Assembly: GCA_023548195.1 (NCBI GenBank)
Contig: JAJHZJ010000076.1
Location: 1,116,248-1,180,247, forward strand
Direction: 5' to 3'
Length of the DNA stretch: 64,000 nucleotides
Source of the DNA: Bettongia penicillata ogilbyi
Lineage: Eukaryota; Chordata; Mammalia; Diprotodontia; Potoroidae
Below the pieces are notes generated by a model. The model searched no databases, was not told the DNA's origin, and saw nothing but the letters and a program-made list of their open reading frames with translations. The translations under genes and the position numbers were made by a program. Positions 41,577 to 54,513 of the stretch are shown one piece after another (the first letter of the stretch is position 1; each line of letters starts with the position of its first letter).

Positions 41577-42719
41577 AATTAGATAGATATCAAAGGACAA
41601 TTTTCATCTCAGTATGGCTTTTCCATTTACCACATTAATGTTTAATCAAATGATACCTCTAAGGAATCACAATAAACTTCAAGCATGTATGTGTATGTAT
41701 CTGTTATACCTAGAGCTAGATATACAGCTAAAGATACATCTATATATATATATATATAGATATGTAGATATAGAAATAGAGATATAACTATAGAATTTAT
41801 GAATTTAGATATACATTTACATGTAAATGTACATTTATAGATATGCATGTACATGTACATATAGATTCCACAGAGTCACATTTGCCTTTCAAATCTATTC
41901 CTTCATAACCCAAGGAGTAATCTAATCACATTTGCCCATCTTAAACCACAATAGATTTCCACAGTTTACTCTACATTCCTTAATGGATTATTGTTCATTT
42001 CTTTTCCTTCACTATCTTCTTTGAATTTCCAGTCGATGTAAAGTCGTTCCAAACTCTGAGACATTCACATCAGCTTCTAGCTCTTCTTCTTCTTTTCCTC
42101 CTCCTCCTCCTCCTCCTCCTCCTCCACTTCTCTGGGCCATATAGGCTATTTCCTGGGGTTTTTTTTAGATTAACCCCTGGATTGATGTTGACCTTTATTA
42201 TTAATGATGAAGTATACACTATTGCTTATTCATGTTCTCTTGCCATATGTGATTTCAGAGGTCTGGGAACACTTGTTCACAAAACATCACTTCCCTCCCC
42301 ACTCTAATAACTGAAACAAATAAATAATCCTCTTCTATCCTGAACCAAAGCATTCAAACAAACTTCTCCCCATCTCCCTCCTCCTGAAATGTGGATACGT
42401 CTTCTAAACCCGACCTTTGTTTCTCAATGGCCCTAATATTATTGAAACAGTTTTTGCATAAAACTCTCTAGCATCCAGAGATAAATAATGATATACCAAA
42501 TGAGTACAACTGTGGAGTTTATAGGCTTTTCTTATGGCTGGTGATCTTCAAGAAAAACCCACACTCAAGCCTATCTACTTTCATATTTTGTTGTTAATGC
42601 CAAGAGGTTAGTGCTCAAGATCCACTTTATCACATTTTAGAATAAAAAGAGATTCTTCATGAAGAAATAATGTTTCACATTTTCCACAAAGAAGCCTTAC
42701 TGTCCTGCACAACACCATT
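41577..42719. other. No gene; simple repeats at 41680-41870 and 42085-42125
   Basis: TATA/ATAGAT-rich repeat at 41700-41870 and (TCC)n at 42098-42124. No other feature recognised. Confidence 0.6.
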
Positions 42720-42916
42720 CAGGGTTAGAACACCTGCAGATTCAAGGACACATGGCCTTCTAGGTCCTCAAGCATGACCTTTGAATCCAAATTACACAGA
42801 ATAAATTCCCATAATAAAAGCATTTCTACAGTAAAATTTGGACACAGTCAAAAGAACACACCCACGGACATAGAAGGCCACATGTGGCCTAGAGGCAGCA
42901 GGGTGCCCACCCCTCC
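42720..42916. mobile_element. hAT-Charlie-like miniature element, long form
   Basis: Terminal inverted repeats are degenerate CAGGG...GGAACCTGC-like (42720: 'cagggttagaacacctgcag'; 3' end 'cagcagggtgcccacccctcc'). Subterminal arms are 'acatggccttctaggtcctcaag' and 'catagaaggccacatgtggcc'. No 8-bp TSD was clearly readable. Non-autonomous, no transposase. Confidence 0.7.
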
Positions 42917-44007
42917 ACTAGCTTATTTGTGGGAGAAAAGGCTGCTGATTGATTATAACTCAGCTTTTCAAAAGTTACTCATATCTTCTACTGTCCTCCC
43001 AGTTCCACTGTCATACCTTCTAGGATATACAGACAGAAATAAAAAATAAAGAATGGGCTGGTAACTTCTTGAAGTAATAAATCCTAGGTTGTTGGGAAAA
43101 TTATTGTTTAGATCAGGAACATGGTAGATTGCATGAAGTTGTAGAGAATATTGTAAAGAGAATAACAGTATTTCTTGGATTTCTATTCACCGTAAGAGGT
43201 GACATTACATTCCTGGACTCTGGAGAATTGCACCCACACACGTATGTATGTATGTCTCTTTATATACTTATGCATGTATATACATATATGCATACATACA
43301 CACAAATGTAATTGTCTAGAAGTCTAGGTGATGCTTTCCTTAAAATAAGCTAAATTTCAAAAACCTTTAGAATTTTTGCTGTTGAAACAGAAATAAAACT
43401 TTGAACAGTTCCCACAACCACATTTACCTATATCTTCAAGTTACCTTGAGCTTTAGAGTTGTTGTCCAATAAAGGGGCCTGAAGTACATTCCAATTCTTG
43501 AAAGAGTCTCTACTTAATGAGCAATGAATGGTGCTGGGGAGAAGGTAAGGAAACAGCAGGGAGATTTGAAAAGGAAATTGTGGTAAGAAAGGTAAAGGAA
43601 AATGTAAGAAAGGATATGTAGTAGGTAAGACAAACCAATGACTGTTATCTTTATAGGGTTATGACTCTGAGGAAAGGTATATAATGATAGAGTACTTTTG
43701 CAGGCTGTAGAATATTTTGACTAAAGAAGATTATTTTCCTATAAGGATCACTAGAAATTAATAAACATCTTTTAGAATTATAGCTCAGCTTATGTGGTTA
43801 TCTTCAAGGTTGTCTAAAATTGTAGCATTGGTTAATAGTCATAAAATATTATTTCTCCAATATATTCTCAAAATATTCCAATGCCTTGAAATTTACCCAT
43901 TTTTACGTATACCCAAATTACTATTAAAGTAACTTGCAGAAAATAACGGACATAAAAATGAACTAAACAGAAAGCAACCTTGCAATTTTTATTAAAAAAA
44001 AAATTCT
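42917..44007. other. No gene recognised; TATG repeat at 43238-43310
   Basis: A small (GTAT)n/(CATA)n microsatellite. The rest is AT-rich and unassigned. Confidence 0.5.
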
Positions 44008-45788
44008 GAGCTGATATAATAAAAATGACAATTCTATCTAAATTAATTTACTTATTTAGAGCCAAACCAATTAAACTATCAGATAATTATTTGCTAGAGC
44101 TGGATAAAATAATATCAAAATTCATTTGGAAGAACAAAAGATCCAGAATATCAAAGGGACTAATGAAAAGAAATGCTTGGGAAGGTGGCCTACTGCTACC
44201 AGACCTCAAATTGTATTATAAAGCAGCAATTATCAAAACCACTTGGTATTGGCTAAGAAACAGAGGGGTAGACAAATGGAATAGACTTGGCACTCAAGAC
44301 ACAGTAGGCAAGGAATATAGCAACCTACTGTTTGATAAACCCAAAGACCCCAGCTTCTGGGATAAGAACTCACTTTTCGACAAAAATTGCTGGGAAAACT
44401 GGTTAACTGTGTGGCGGAAATTAGGTATAGACGCATGCCTGACACCATACACAAGAATGAAGTCCAAATGGGTACGTGATTTAGGTATAAAGATTGATAC
44501 CATGAATAAACTGGAGGAGCAAGGAATAGTGTATTTATCAGATATATAGAGAAGGGAAGAATTTTTTACTAAAGAAGTGATATAAAGCATTATGAAATGC
44601 AAGATGAATAATTTTGATTACATTAAACTGAAAAGTGTTTGCACAACCAAACCCAATGCAACCAAAATTCAGAGGGATGTATAAATTGGAAAAAAAAATT
44701 TACAGCTAAGCTCAGGGATAAAGGCTTCATTTCTAGAATATATAGAGAACTGACTCAAATGTATAACCATACAAGTCATACCCCAATTAATAAATGGTCA
44801 AAGGATATGAACAGGTGATTTTCAGGGGAAGAAATTAAAGATATCCATAATCATATGAAAAAGTGCTCTAAATCACTACTGATTAGAGAGATGCAAATCA
44901 AAACAACTCTGAGGTACCACATCACACTGATAAGATTGGCAAATATGACAAAAGAAGAAAATGATAAATGCTGAAGAGAATGTGGGAAAGTTGGAACACT
45001 AATTCATTGCTGGTGGAGCTGTGAGATCATCCAACCATTCTGGATAAAAGTTTGGAACTATGCCCAAAGGACTACAAAAGTGTGCATACTCTTTGACCCA
45101 GCAATATCGCTCCTAGAACTGTATCCCCAAGAGATCATAAAAATGGGAAAGGGTCCCACATGTACAAAAATATTTATAACAGCACCTTTGTGGTTGCCAA
45201 GAACTGGAAATCAAGGGGATGCCCATCAATTGGGGAAAGGCTGAATAAATTATGTTATATGAATGTAATGGAGTACTATTGCACCATAATAAATGATGAA
45301 CAAGAAGACTTCAGGGAGGCCTGGAAGGATTTATATGATCTGACACTGAGCAAAAGGAGCAGAACCAGGAGAAGTGTGCAAAGAAACGACCACAGTGTGC
45401 GAGAGTTTTTTTCTGGTAGACTTGGAGCTTCGAAATAATGCAAGAACTCACTGGAAAAAAAAATCCCATGGTGGTATTCTAAGGCAAAATGCCTTCCACA
45501 CTCAGAGAAAGAAATATGGAAGTCATTCGTGGAATGTAGCAGATTATGTTTGTATGTGTGTGGGTTATAGAGTATTATGTTTTGATTTGTTATATGATTT
45601 TTTCCATTTATTTTAGTTCGACTACATAGCATGACTATTGTGAAAATGTACTTAATAGGAAAGTATATGTAGAACCTATAAAGAATTGTATGCTATCGCA
45701 GGGAGGGGGGGGGGAAAGGTGGGGGAGGATAAAAATCTTAATTTTAAGGAAATGATTGTAGAACACTAAAAAAATAGTAAAAAAAGAA
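44008..45788 (+). mobile_element. L1-I: 5'-truncated LINE-1 (ORF2 C-terminal part and 3'UTR)
   Basis: It starts in ORF2 at 'gagctgatataataaaaatg' (equivalent to L1-B about 10442) and runs to the same 3'UTR and tail. A-rich flanks 'attaaaaaaaaaattct' (43991-44007) and 'attaacaaaaaaaaagct' (45789-45806) may be the TSD. High similarity to L1-B and L1-F indicates the same young subfamily. Confidence 0.88.
44025..45430 (+). pseudogene. L1-I ORF2, C-terminal fragment
   Basis: Open for 174 codons (44025-44549), starting MTILSKLIYLFRAKPIKLSDNYLLE, which is homologous to the region after the RT catalytic core. Lesions then follow: a stop after 'YLSDI' (44547), a frameshift near 44690, TGA in 'MNR*FSGEE' (about 44817, shared with L1-F) and a stop in 'KC*RECGKVG' (about 44973). 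Endonuclease and RT catalytic motifs are absent because of truncation. Confidence 0.88.
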
Positions 45789-45806
45789 ATTAACAAAAAA
45801 AAAGCT

Positions 45807-46597
45807 AAAGTAGCAACTTTGCCTTCTGGCTTACATTCTAACCCATGGCAAGCTGCCATTTTGAATTCAGCATTGTATGCACGAAGTCACTGAAAATGCA
45901 TATGATTCATTGCACTTCCTCTTGACCAGGTCACCATTTCCATTCCATTTATACAATCATACACAAATGCTTTAAATTTGAATATTATTTTATAGTGATT
46001 ATAATTTTAGAATGAATAAAAAGTCAACTGATTGATATATTCTTAGCAATTACTCATCCACTTACCAAACTTTTTCTATATTAACTTGATTTGATTTATA
46101 TGCATGAAAAATTTATCTGAAAAATGTCTATAATTCCAATATAGCTTTCTAATTCTTTTTCCCTTAGAGGGCAGAAAAATATGTCTCTAAATATAGAGCA
46201 AGTATGCCAAGATATACAGATTCCAAATCACAAAGAAAAGATATGGGGGGAATATAGAAATTATCTTTTCCTATGTTTCTTAAGGTAACAAGAAACACCT
46301 AGTCATTTACACATGTCTGTTCTCTCTTTATATGACCCTATACCCTCAGGTTGCATACAGATTAGATAGACAAAAAAATGAATGAATTTAATGACCAGCA
46401 TTCAGTTAGACTGAACTACATAAAGATATATTACTACAGGAAGGAAAAATGCAACTGTTGAATTCAGTTTACTTTTCAACAGAAAACTTTATAGCTACTG
46501 TGTGTTGATATACATACATATGGTCTTTGTTATAGATAAATATAGATATACTTATCATCTATATGTATATCTATTTATCTGTATCTTTATTTGATAC
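45807..46597. other. No gene or repeat recognised
   Basis: AT-rich; small TATA/GATA-rich patch at 46510-46590. Confidence 0.5.
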
Positions 46598-46813
46598 AAG
46601 GAACTATCAAACTTTATAAATATTAACTTATTTAAACCTCATAACAACCCTGGTAGGCAGGTACTATTGCTATCCCTATTTAGTAAATAAGGAAACAGAG
46701 GCAAACAGAATTTACGTAACTTGCCTAAAGTCATACAGCTAGTATATGAAATTGGATTTGAACTCAGGTCTTTCTGACTCTAGGTCCAGCACTCTAGCCA
46801 CGGTGTCACCTAG
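46598..46813 (-). repeat. tRNA-derived marsupial SINE (SINE1-like)
   Basis: 'aaacctcataacaaccctggtaggcaggtactattg', 'ggaaacagaggcaaacag', 'catacagctag' and 'tctaggtccagcactctagcc', the inverted complete order. Confidence 0.85.
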
Positions 46814-47459
46814 ATAACATGCTTAATTGTGACACAGAATGTATTGTGTATAACATGTATATCATGTTATACACAAACATGTAAACATGAAGTAAATAGT
46901 TATTAACTGACTCCTAAATTTTCAAAATGTGGATGGCTGAGATAAGCAACAGATGGGCCATTTGCTGTAGTTATAAATAAATAAGAAAGGGAGTAGGAAG
47001 AAAAGCTTTAATTCACCTAGTACATCAATATCTAATTCTAACTTGTCATTACTTAAAGAAAAGAAGGTTTTTGAATAGTTTTCATATCTAAAGTCATGCA
47101 AGGCACTGGATTTTTGCCATCTGGCAAGAAATTCTGGCAGTTTTAAAATCTAATGTTTGAATGCAAAGACTAACCCTGAACAAGATACTGAAACACATTG
47201 TTTGCCTTTGGCAAACTCCTATTCCTCATTTAGAAATAGACCATATTCCAATGAGGTTATGTCCCATTTCCTCAATCATATTTTCATCTACTTCCAATAA
47301 TATGCCCTAAGATATTAGCTGATGAAGCTGAAAGTTATTAGTCCACAAATGGTTATTTACATTTTGATAAATGACTTTTGAAGAGTAAAAAGCCTTCAGG
47401 ATCCAAAGGTGGGAATTTCTAAGGTTAGAACTTGGGCAACATGATGCAGTAAGTGAAAT
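46814..47459. other. No gene or repeat recognised
   Basis: Short palindromic 'acatgtatatcatgt' region at 46853-46873. Otherwise unassigned. Confidence 0.5.
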
Positions 47460-47521
47460 CTTCTTCTTCTTCTTCTTCTTCTTCTTCTTCTTCTTCTTCT
47501 TCTTCTTCTTCTTCTTCTTCT
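47460..47521 (+). repeat. (CTT)n microsatellite
   Basis: About 20 CTT units. Apparent poly-Arg frames across it are artefacts. Confidence 0.97.
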
Positions 47522-47627
47522 TTTTTTAATGGGGAAAACTTCAGTGATCACACTCTCATTCCAGGATTGGGTGGCAATAACACAGGCTAAGGCAAGGCTG
47601 AGAATATGACAGCTTAGCACAGCAGAG

Positions 47628-47830
47628 GGTGAAATCCTTTCTCAGATACTTATTAACTATGTACTTGAGTTATTTAATCTCTCTCAGCCTCAATTTCATT
47701 ATGTGTAAAATGGGGATAATAATGACACCAATTTCAGAGATTATTATGAAGACCAATTGAAATGAAATTCATAAGGTATTTTGTAAATCTTAAAGCACTA
47801 TTATAATTTTATCTATGATTATTAGATCTT
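47628..47830 (+). repeat. SINE1/MIR-like SINE
   Basis: 'ctcagatacttattaactatg', 'ctctcagcctcaatttcattatgtgtaaaatggggataataatg' and 'ttttgtaaatcttaaagcac'. Confidence 0.75.
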
Positions 47831-48620
47831 TTAAAAAATGAGCTGAGCACATTATATATGCCAGTACTAGTGTTCAGAGTTGCTATTCAAAAAGCAAACA
47901 TATACCCTTGATTCAGGCAGAAAAGGGCTCAAGTTCCTCAAGATCAAGGGACAACTTAAGGATTAGGAGGTGAACACAACAATTAGTCCAGAGTATAAGG
48001 TCATCAGTAAGCTAAGATCAGAAACTCAAAACAGTGTCTTTTTCTAAGGAATAATTCAGTTCAATGGAGGGTCAGAAATTGAATCAAAGGGTCAGGATTT
48101 AGCAGAAGGTAATAGTCTACCAAGTGCAGCATCAGTAGCTACAATAGTGACATGTTTGAGCCTATGCTTTAAGAAAATCACTTAATGGCTGCAGGATAGG
48201 TTAGAGTGAGGAGAGACTTGAGGCAGTCAGACCTACCAGTAGGTTTTTTGCAGTAATCAAAGCTTATGGTGAGGTAGACTTATACCAGAATGGAGGCCAT
48301 GTTACAGAAGAGAAAGGGTCATATGCAAGAGATATTGCAAATGGAAACATTGATAGGTCAGATATGGGGCTTAGAGGTAGTGAGGGATTCAGATTCCAGA
48401 GAATCTGGAAGGAAGATGTCCTTCAGCAAAATAGAGAATGAGGGTGGAGTGAAGGATTTTTGGGGAAAGACAAAGAATTCATTTTTAGATAATTTGAATT
48501 TAAGATGTTTGCTGGATATCCAACTTGAAATGTCTGAAAGACAGTTGGAGATATGAGATTGAAAGACAGCCAAGAGATTAAGACAGGAAAGGTAGATTTG
48601 AGAATCATGATCTTAGAGAT

Positions 48621-48856
48621 GGGTAACTAGGTGGCTCGATGGATAGAGTTCTGAGACTAAAGTAAAAAACACTCTTCTTCCTGAATTCAAATCTGTCATC
48701 AGATACTTATTAGCTGTGTGACCCTGGGCAAGCCTTATTTCTCTGTGTGTAAAATGGACTGGAAAAATAAATGGCAAACCAGTCTACTATCTTTGTTAAG
48801 AAAATTCCCAAATGGGGTCACAGAGACTCAGATATTACTGAAATGCCTAAACAAAA
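48621..48856 (+). repeat. WSINE-like SINE inside the older repeat
   Basis: 'gggtaactaggtggctcgatgg', 'gtgtgaccctgggcaagcc', 'tggcaaaccagtctactatctttgttaagaaaa' and 'ggggtcacagagactcagatatta'. Confidence 0.85.
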
Positions 48857-49013
48857 TGCATAGAAATGGCAATTAAATCCATGGGAGCTGATGAGATCAC
48901 CAAGTGAATATAGAGGAATAAGAGAAGAGGGTCCAGGATGAATAAAATCTAGAGGAAGATCAGGCAAAGGAAGAGGTTACTCAGATAGGAGGAAAACAAG
49001 GAGAAAGTAGATT

Positions 49014-49182
49014 TTTTTTTATCTTTTAAGTTTTTTTTTTTATTTGTTTTAATTAGACCATTAGGGTTAAGTGACTTGCCCAGGGTCACACAGCTAGTAA
49101 GTATCTGAGTCTGGATTTGAACTAGGGTCCTCCTGACTCCCTGGTTGTTTCCTCTAAGCATCAAGTTACCTAACTCCCCCTA
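49014..49182 (-). repeat. SINE inside the older repeat
   Basis: Oligo-T lead, then 'gggttaagtgacttgcccagggtcacacagctagtaagt', and the head end 'caagttacctaactccccc'. Possible 12-bp TSD 'agaaagtagatt' (49002) and 'agagaatagatt' (49183). Confidence 0.8.
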
Positions 49183-49660
49183 AGAGAATAGATTCTTGAA
49201 AACTTAGAGTTCCTGGGAAGAGAGAGCCATCATCATTGTCAAAAGCTTGCAGGGAGGCCACAGAGAATGAGGACTGAGAAAAGGTCATTGGGTTTGCCAA
49301 CTAAGAGATTGATAGTAACTTTGGAGAGAGCAGTTTCAGTGGAATGATAAAATTGGAAGCCATATTGCAAGGGTTAAAAAGACAGTGAGAGGAGAGAAAG
49401 TCTATCTATTATAGATAGACTTTTAGAGTAAAAAAGATACAGGATGATGGTTAGCTGGCATGGGTCAAGCGAGGGATTGTTCAGCATAGGGGAGATATGA
49501 GAATGTTTGTAGAGTAGTGAGAAATGAGCCAGTAGAAAGAGAAAGATTGAAGGTAAGTGAAAGAGTGAGGATGACAAGAGGAGAAATCTGTTCAAGGAAA
49601 TGGGATAGAATGGAATCTTCTAGTAGAGAGGCAAAACTTGATTAAGTAATTAAGGACCTT

Positions 49661-50821
49661 TTGAAGTTCCCCAATACCCTCAATAAATATCACTGAGCTT
49701 GGCAACAAAATGGTTATAAGATTGGCTAAATTTTCTTTTGAGATAGACCTGCAAAGCCTGCTAACTTTTTTTTGCCATCTGTTATTTTAGTAGATTTAGA
49801 TTCAATCTATTTATGGAACTTGATCAGCCAGAGGCTATCTTTTCTTCAACCCCTCCGGTGCTTGCAAGCTAATATGATTGCCCCAAACTTCAGAACTGAG
49901 CCCAAGTATAAGGCAACAGATGCCTCTTCTCTCAGAAAAGGCAGATGAGGTCCTTGGGTTACACTGAATTAGAATTCCATTATTTTCTGGAACGTAGGCA
50001 TTTTCTCCTGTAGTGCTAGGACCTAGAGGTATTAACAAAACCCAGTGCAGTGATGTCCTGACCAGCTTTGCAAACTGCCCCTCCCAACTGACCTACTTTG
50101 GCAAAAGATTTAAGGAGGCAAGCTATTCTTACAATGCCCAGGTGCACTGATTGAGTAGCTCTTACAGATGTATTTCTGTCACAGGTTTACTTGTAATTAA
50201 TAAGAAATATCAAATTATTTTATCAAACTTACTCCACAAGTATGTTATGAAGACTCTGTTAGAAACTTGTTCCCTTGACCCAGGTACAAGGTTACTAAAT
50301 AGGAGGTCATATTCATTATGAACTATGCTATAATATTATAAAAGTAAGCTTAAGAACTTTAATTACTGATCTATATTGATTTTTTTATATTCTAATTGAT
50401 AAGGAAATCTACCTGCCTTAGGAAGTATGTTTAACAATGTGTTGGGACTAGCAACAGTCATCATTTCAAAATTATGAGGGTGTAGGTGAAATCTAAAATT
50501 AAACAGAATTGTGCACCTAATCAGAAGATTCGATGGCATTGTGAATATTCTCTGACTGATTTGCTAATTTTGCTATTGTATTTTTCTCTTCTTGCACCTG
50601 TTTCAAAATGAAATTGTCCTGAGGATAGTTGTCCCATAAGCAGTTGTCTATTTATACAATTTAGGACTAAACCAATTAAATAACAGCAAAGAAAAATAAT
50701 GGGCACATGTTTTCATTTAAGTAGAGAGGAGCACATGGGACCAACTCAAAGGGTAAAGAACCTTGTTACACTTCTCTGGTGAATGAGGCTTCCTGACAAT
50801 GGTCTATGTGGCAAAACAGTA
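49661..50821. other. No gene or repeat recognised
   Basis: Mixed composition. 50040-50180 is less AT-rich than its surroundings but has no identifiable feature. Confidence 0.45.
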
Positions 50822-50985
50822 GATCTAGAAATTAAAAGGTAATTTAGAGACCACTGATTCCAACCAACTCTTTTTTCAGATGAGGAAGCTGAGGCACTTG
50901 CCCAGGGACATGCAGCTAGTAAGGATGTGAAGTAAACAAGAATATTTTGGTCTCAACTCCAACATATCATACACTGTGCCACTAT
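50822..50985 (-). repeat. MAR/THER-like SINE, worn
   Basis: 'attaaaaggtaatttagagaccac', 'cagatgaggaagctgagg', 'cagggacatgcagctagtaaggatgtg'. Confidence 0.65.
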
Positions 50986-52929
50986 GCTTGCTTTCTTCCA
51001 TGTTGGGCCCCATTATAAAGGAACTTGGTGAAGTCCTAAAAAGCATGTTGAAAATGGGTGCAGCAAGACAAAGTCAAGTACTACAACCTTTGAAACTTTA
51101 TTAGATAAGTGAGTCATAAAACTTAGCTTCTTTACTTTTAAAATAGAATATATTGATAATGTTATCAGATACCTCAGAGATGTTTTGCTTTTAGTTTGTT
51201 TGGTTGTTTCTTTGTTTTGACTGCAAGAAAAGATAATGCATGCAAGCATCTCTGTGGATATTTGTTACTAGCATTAGGAGAGGTGACCCCAAGGAATTGT
51301 GGGATAGAGAAGATTGGATGATGTGTCCCTCACTTTCCATCTTTCATTTAGAGCATACTGCAACTAGGCACTGAGGCTTCTGAGACTAAATGTGAATTCT
51401 GATATGCTCCCTAAAAAATATTGACCAGGACCTTGACTGACTTTCTAAAGCCTCAATCAGAAATGGTTCCCATCTTTTCTGAGCCCCTCCTCCCCTTCTC
51501 CTTGAGGAAAAGATAGCACAGATAAAACTAATATTTGTACCAATAGATTAGACCCTCACTTCCTTTCTCTTACAAAAAATACACAGGCATAGGTACATTT
51601 ATCTTTCTTTTATCAGAAGAGGATGAAGTCAAAGGTGGAAAGATAATGTGGGTACAAAACAAGACCGTTTTTTGATTGTTTCAAAAAGACACTCTCATTT
51701 TATTTACATTTAAAATTTTCCTATTAAGTTCTTTGCCAACTGTTAGATGTTGTCAGACAACCTAAATTAGTTAGGGAGGCAATGGCATCTAGAAGAAAAT
51801 TGGAGCTTAAATCATATACTTTTAAAAATAGACTTAAAAAATCTTTAGGTTTTATAGGTTGTTTAATTATTTTAATCTGGGCATTTCAGCAGGGAAATCT
51901 TTCTCCACTGCCAAGTTAAATTTCCAGAAGAAAATGAAATATAATTATCTCTTTTTATATTACATGAAAATGAATGATATGATCAACATTTATTATATAA
52001 GCTTCTTTTATGAAGTTAACCCTTTAAAGTATTTTAATTGGCAAGAAAAAACTGATTTAAAGAGCTTGTACTTAGGCCTCAGTAATTGGAACTAAGAAAA
52101 GATAGATTTGTGCTTACAAGGCAAACACACATGTGACAAAATTTTAATGAGGGAGGAAAACATTTATACATAAGACTTATGAAAACCAAGGGAAAGCTAT
52201 GCATAGTCCATTCCAGCTATCTCACCCTGAGTGAAATGGAAAAAAAAAAGTAGATGTTTGGTAGATGTATTTGAGTGCACATGGTACATATAAAACTACA
52301 TATGGTTTTAAGTAGTAAATAGGATGGAGACTGGACCTACGACTTCACTGGTGTATAAGACTCACAGGTGGGGAAACTTCCTCTATCAGTGCAGATTAAA
52401 AGTACAATTTTAAATCTTAAGAATCTGAAAAAAGATATTCTGGACTAAAATAAGACATATTTTTTGATATGGATGATATACAAACTTGTTTCTCTTGACT
52501 ATGCATTTTTGTTAGAATAATTTTATTTTTCATTTAAATCAAGGAGGAAAAATTCCTTATTAATTGAAATATATGTATACTGTCTATATACTAAGTATAT
52601 CTTAACTTAGTGCTGTAGGTCATTCTCTAAAACTATATTCATATTATTTATTTATATTTATCTCTAAAATATATTAAACATATTTCTGTGCACATATGTA
52701 TATACACATGTATGTATGTATATATGTACATACATTTAGATCTAAAATCTATGTAGATAGGTCAAAGTAGAAATAGCATTTAAATATAAATAGGCATAAT
52801 ATATACCTATCCATATCTATTTATTTTTCTATATAAATAGGTATAAATACAAATATGATAGGCTATATAGTTATTTATGAATGTACATATATTTAAAACC
52901 ATATAGGTCTAGAGAATGACTGAAAAGTT
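50986..52929. other. No gene recognised; TATA/TATG-rich repeats at 52560-52900
   Basis: Short open frames only. 52600-52900 is an irregular ATATGTA/TAAATATAA-rich low-complexity tract. Otherwise unassigned. Confidence 0.5.
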
Positions 52930-53043
52930 GAGAGATTTGTATAGGGCCACAGAAATCACTGTGTGTCAGAGACAGGGCATAACCTAAGACATTCCTGTCT
53001 TCAAGGACAGTACACTATTTGCTAAGCCACAATTATCTCCCTA
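52930..53043 (-). repeat. Worn SINE fragment
   Basis: 'gggccacagaaatcactgtgtgtcagagacagggcataacc', 'aaggacagtacactatttgctaagcc', the inverted SINE head pattern. Confidence 0.55.
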
Positions 53044-53109
53044 GGTATTATATAGGCCCCTAAATAGTTATATGTAATTGAGGGGGAGGGGGAAGGATAA
53101 ACAAGACTG

Positions 53110-53692
53110 TTGAAAACATTCTAGCCTTCCTACTTCTTCTGTCCCTACTCCAATGAATCCTCCACTCAGTTATCACAATGAGTTTTCTAAAGCATTGCTC
53201 TCTCTGTGTCACCCCCAATCCTTCCCATGCTCAATGGGCTACAGTAGCTTCCTATAGCCTCTAGGATTAACCACAAAATCTTTGATTTGGAATTTAAAAC
53301 TTTTCATAAAATGTCCTTTTCCTACCTTTCCACTTAGCTCCATTCTGCACACTCTTAAATCAACATATACTAGCCTACTTCTCATACTATATCCTGTCTC
53401 TCCATGCATGGAATAAACTCCTCACATCTATGACTTGGTTTCCATAGCTTTCTTAAAAACTTAATTCCAATCTCACTTTCTTCAGGAAGCCCTTCTCAGA
53501 TCAAGTTTTTATATGTTCCCTCTTTCATATTGCTTTCTATCTACTCACTTTATGTCATATATCCCCAGTTATTCACTGTCTCCTCCATTATAAATCCCTT
53601 GAGAGAAAAGATTGCTTTTGTTTATTTGTTTTTTCCTTCCTTTCCTTGCCTCCCCAGCACTTAGTGAAGCTTATAAATGCTAGGAGACTTGT
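53110..53692 (+). mobile_element. L2-type LINE 3' end
   Basis: 'aggaagcccttctcagatcaag', 'cttgagagaaaagattgctttt' and 'ccccagcacttagtgaagcttataaatgct' follow the order of the L2 3' end. Upstream 53150-53420 carries the degraded C-terminal ORF ('ctgtgtcacccccaatccttcccatgctcaatgggc'). Confidence 0.75.
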
Positions 53693-53925
53693 TGTTTTTT
53701 GTCATTCATTCTCAAAGAGGACCATGACATCATGATGATGACATGACTTGTACTTGACTTTGATTTGAGTAAGAGAGGGCTGTGCAAGGTCACCAACTCA
53801 TGTTTTTCTCCTGAGCCATCTGAGTGCAGATATTCATTTGGATGACTGGAGATGGTCCAGGATGCAATATGAGACCCTGACCCTTTCAGGCTAAGACCTT
53901 ATCACATTTTCCTTTGAGTGAGATT
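53693..53925 (+). repeat. Unassigned short repeat family X, copy 1
   Basis: 'gtcattcattctcaaagaggaccatgacatcatgatgatgacatgacttg...gactttgatttgagtaagagagggc'. Matches 61205-61285 (same strand) and 59266-59378 (inverted). Confidence 0.7.
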
Positions 53926-54092
53926 GCTAGGAGACTGACTGACTCTCTATAAGAATGCTAGAAGCTTGTGGTAAATCTCTGTGTCCAGTAAATGGACAGG
54001 ATTTTTCATAACTACTCTCCAGATAGGTTTTAGCAAATGTATGAGTGAGGAAAAAGGTAGAAAAAAGTAAATGAAATAGTAAAGGAATAGAA

Positions 54093-54252
54093 GCACGTAG
54101 AAAGATCCCTGGATTTAGAGTAGGAGGGCTTGTGGTGAAATCCCTGCTCACACAGCTCCTTGGCATTGGTGGGACCTTGGGCAAGTCTCTTCTCTCTGGG
54201 TTTGAGTTTACCTGTTGAATGAAATTGGAATCATTTCTGGTTGGACTAAATT
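54093..54252 (+). repeat. MAR/THER-like SINE
   Basis: 'ctggatttagagtaggaggg', 'gggaccttgggcaagtctc', 'tctggttggactaaatt'. Confidence 0.65.
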
Positions 54253-54513
54253 ATAATAACAATAGATATCATTTACATAGCACTTTAAAGTTTGCAAAGG
54301 ACTTTACAACGAAATCTCTCATTTGATCCTCAAAACAACCCTAGGAGATAGGTTCTATTGTTATCCCCATTACAATGGGAAATTGAGAAAGATTGTAATT
54401 TAGTGATTAGCCCAAGGCCACACAGCTAGTATCAGAGGCTAAATTTGAACTTGGGTCTCCCTAACTCCAGACCAAAGACTATCTACTCTACCACCTTAAG
54501 ATGTTCTGACATC
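54253..54513 (-). repeat. tRNA-derived marsupial SINE (SINE1-like), complete
   Basis: 'cacatttacatagcactttaaagtttgcaaagg'-type tail (54270-54300), 'cctcaaaacaaccctaggagatagg', 'cccaaggccacacagctag', 'tctactctaccacctt', the inverted order. Confidence 0.88.

Larger units (their letters stand above)
48050..49660 (+). repeat. Old composite interspersed repeat, interrupted by two SINEs
   Basis: It reads like a known old mammalian repeat of unresolved class ('gaatttaagatgtttgctggatatccaacttgaaatgtc', 'agttggagatatgag', 'gctgatgagatcaccaagtgaatatag', 'gagagcagtttcagtggaatg'). The collinear order is kept across two SINE insertions (48621-48856 and 49014-49182). I recall this sequence pattern but cannot name its class with confidence. 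Confidence 0.5.

Noticed and set aside
47396..47620. Arginine-rich open frame on the minus strand
   Set aside because: It is simply the (CTT)n microsatellite read as AGA codons.
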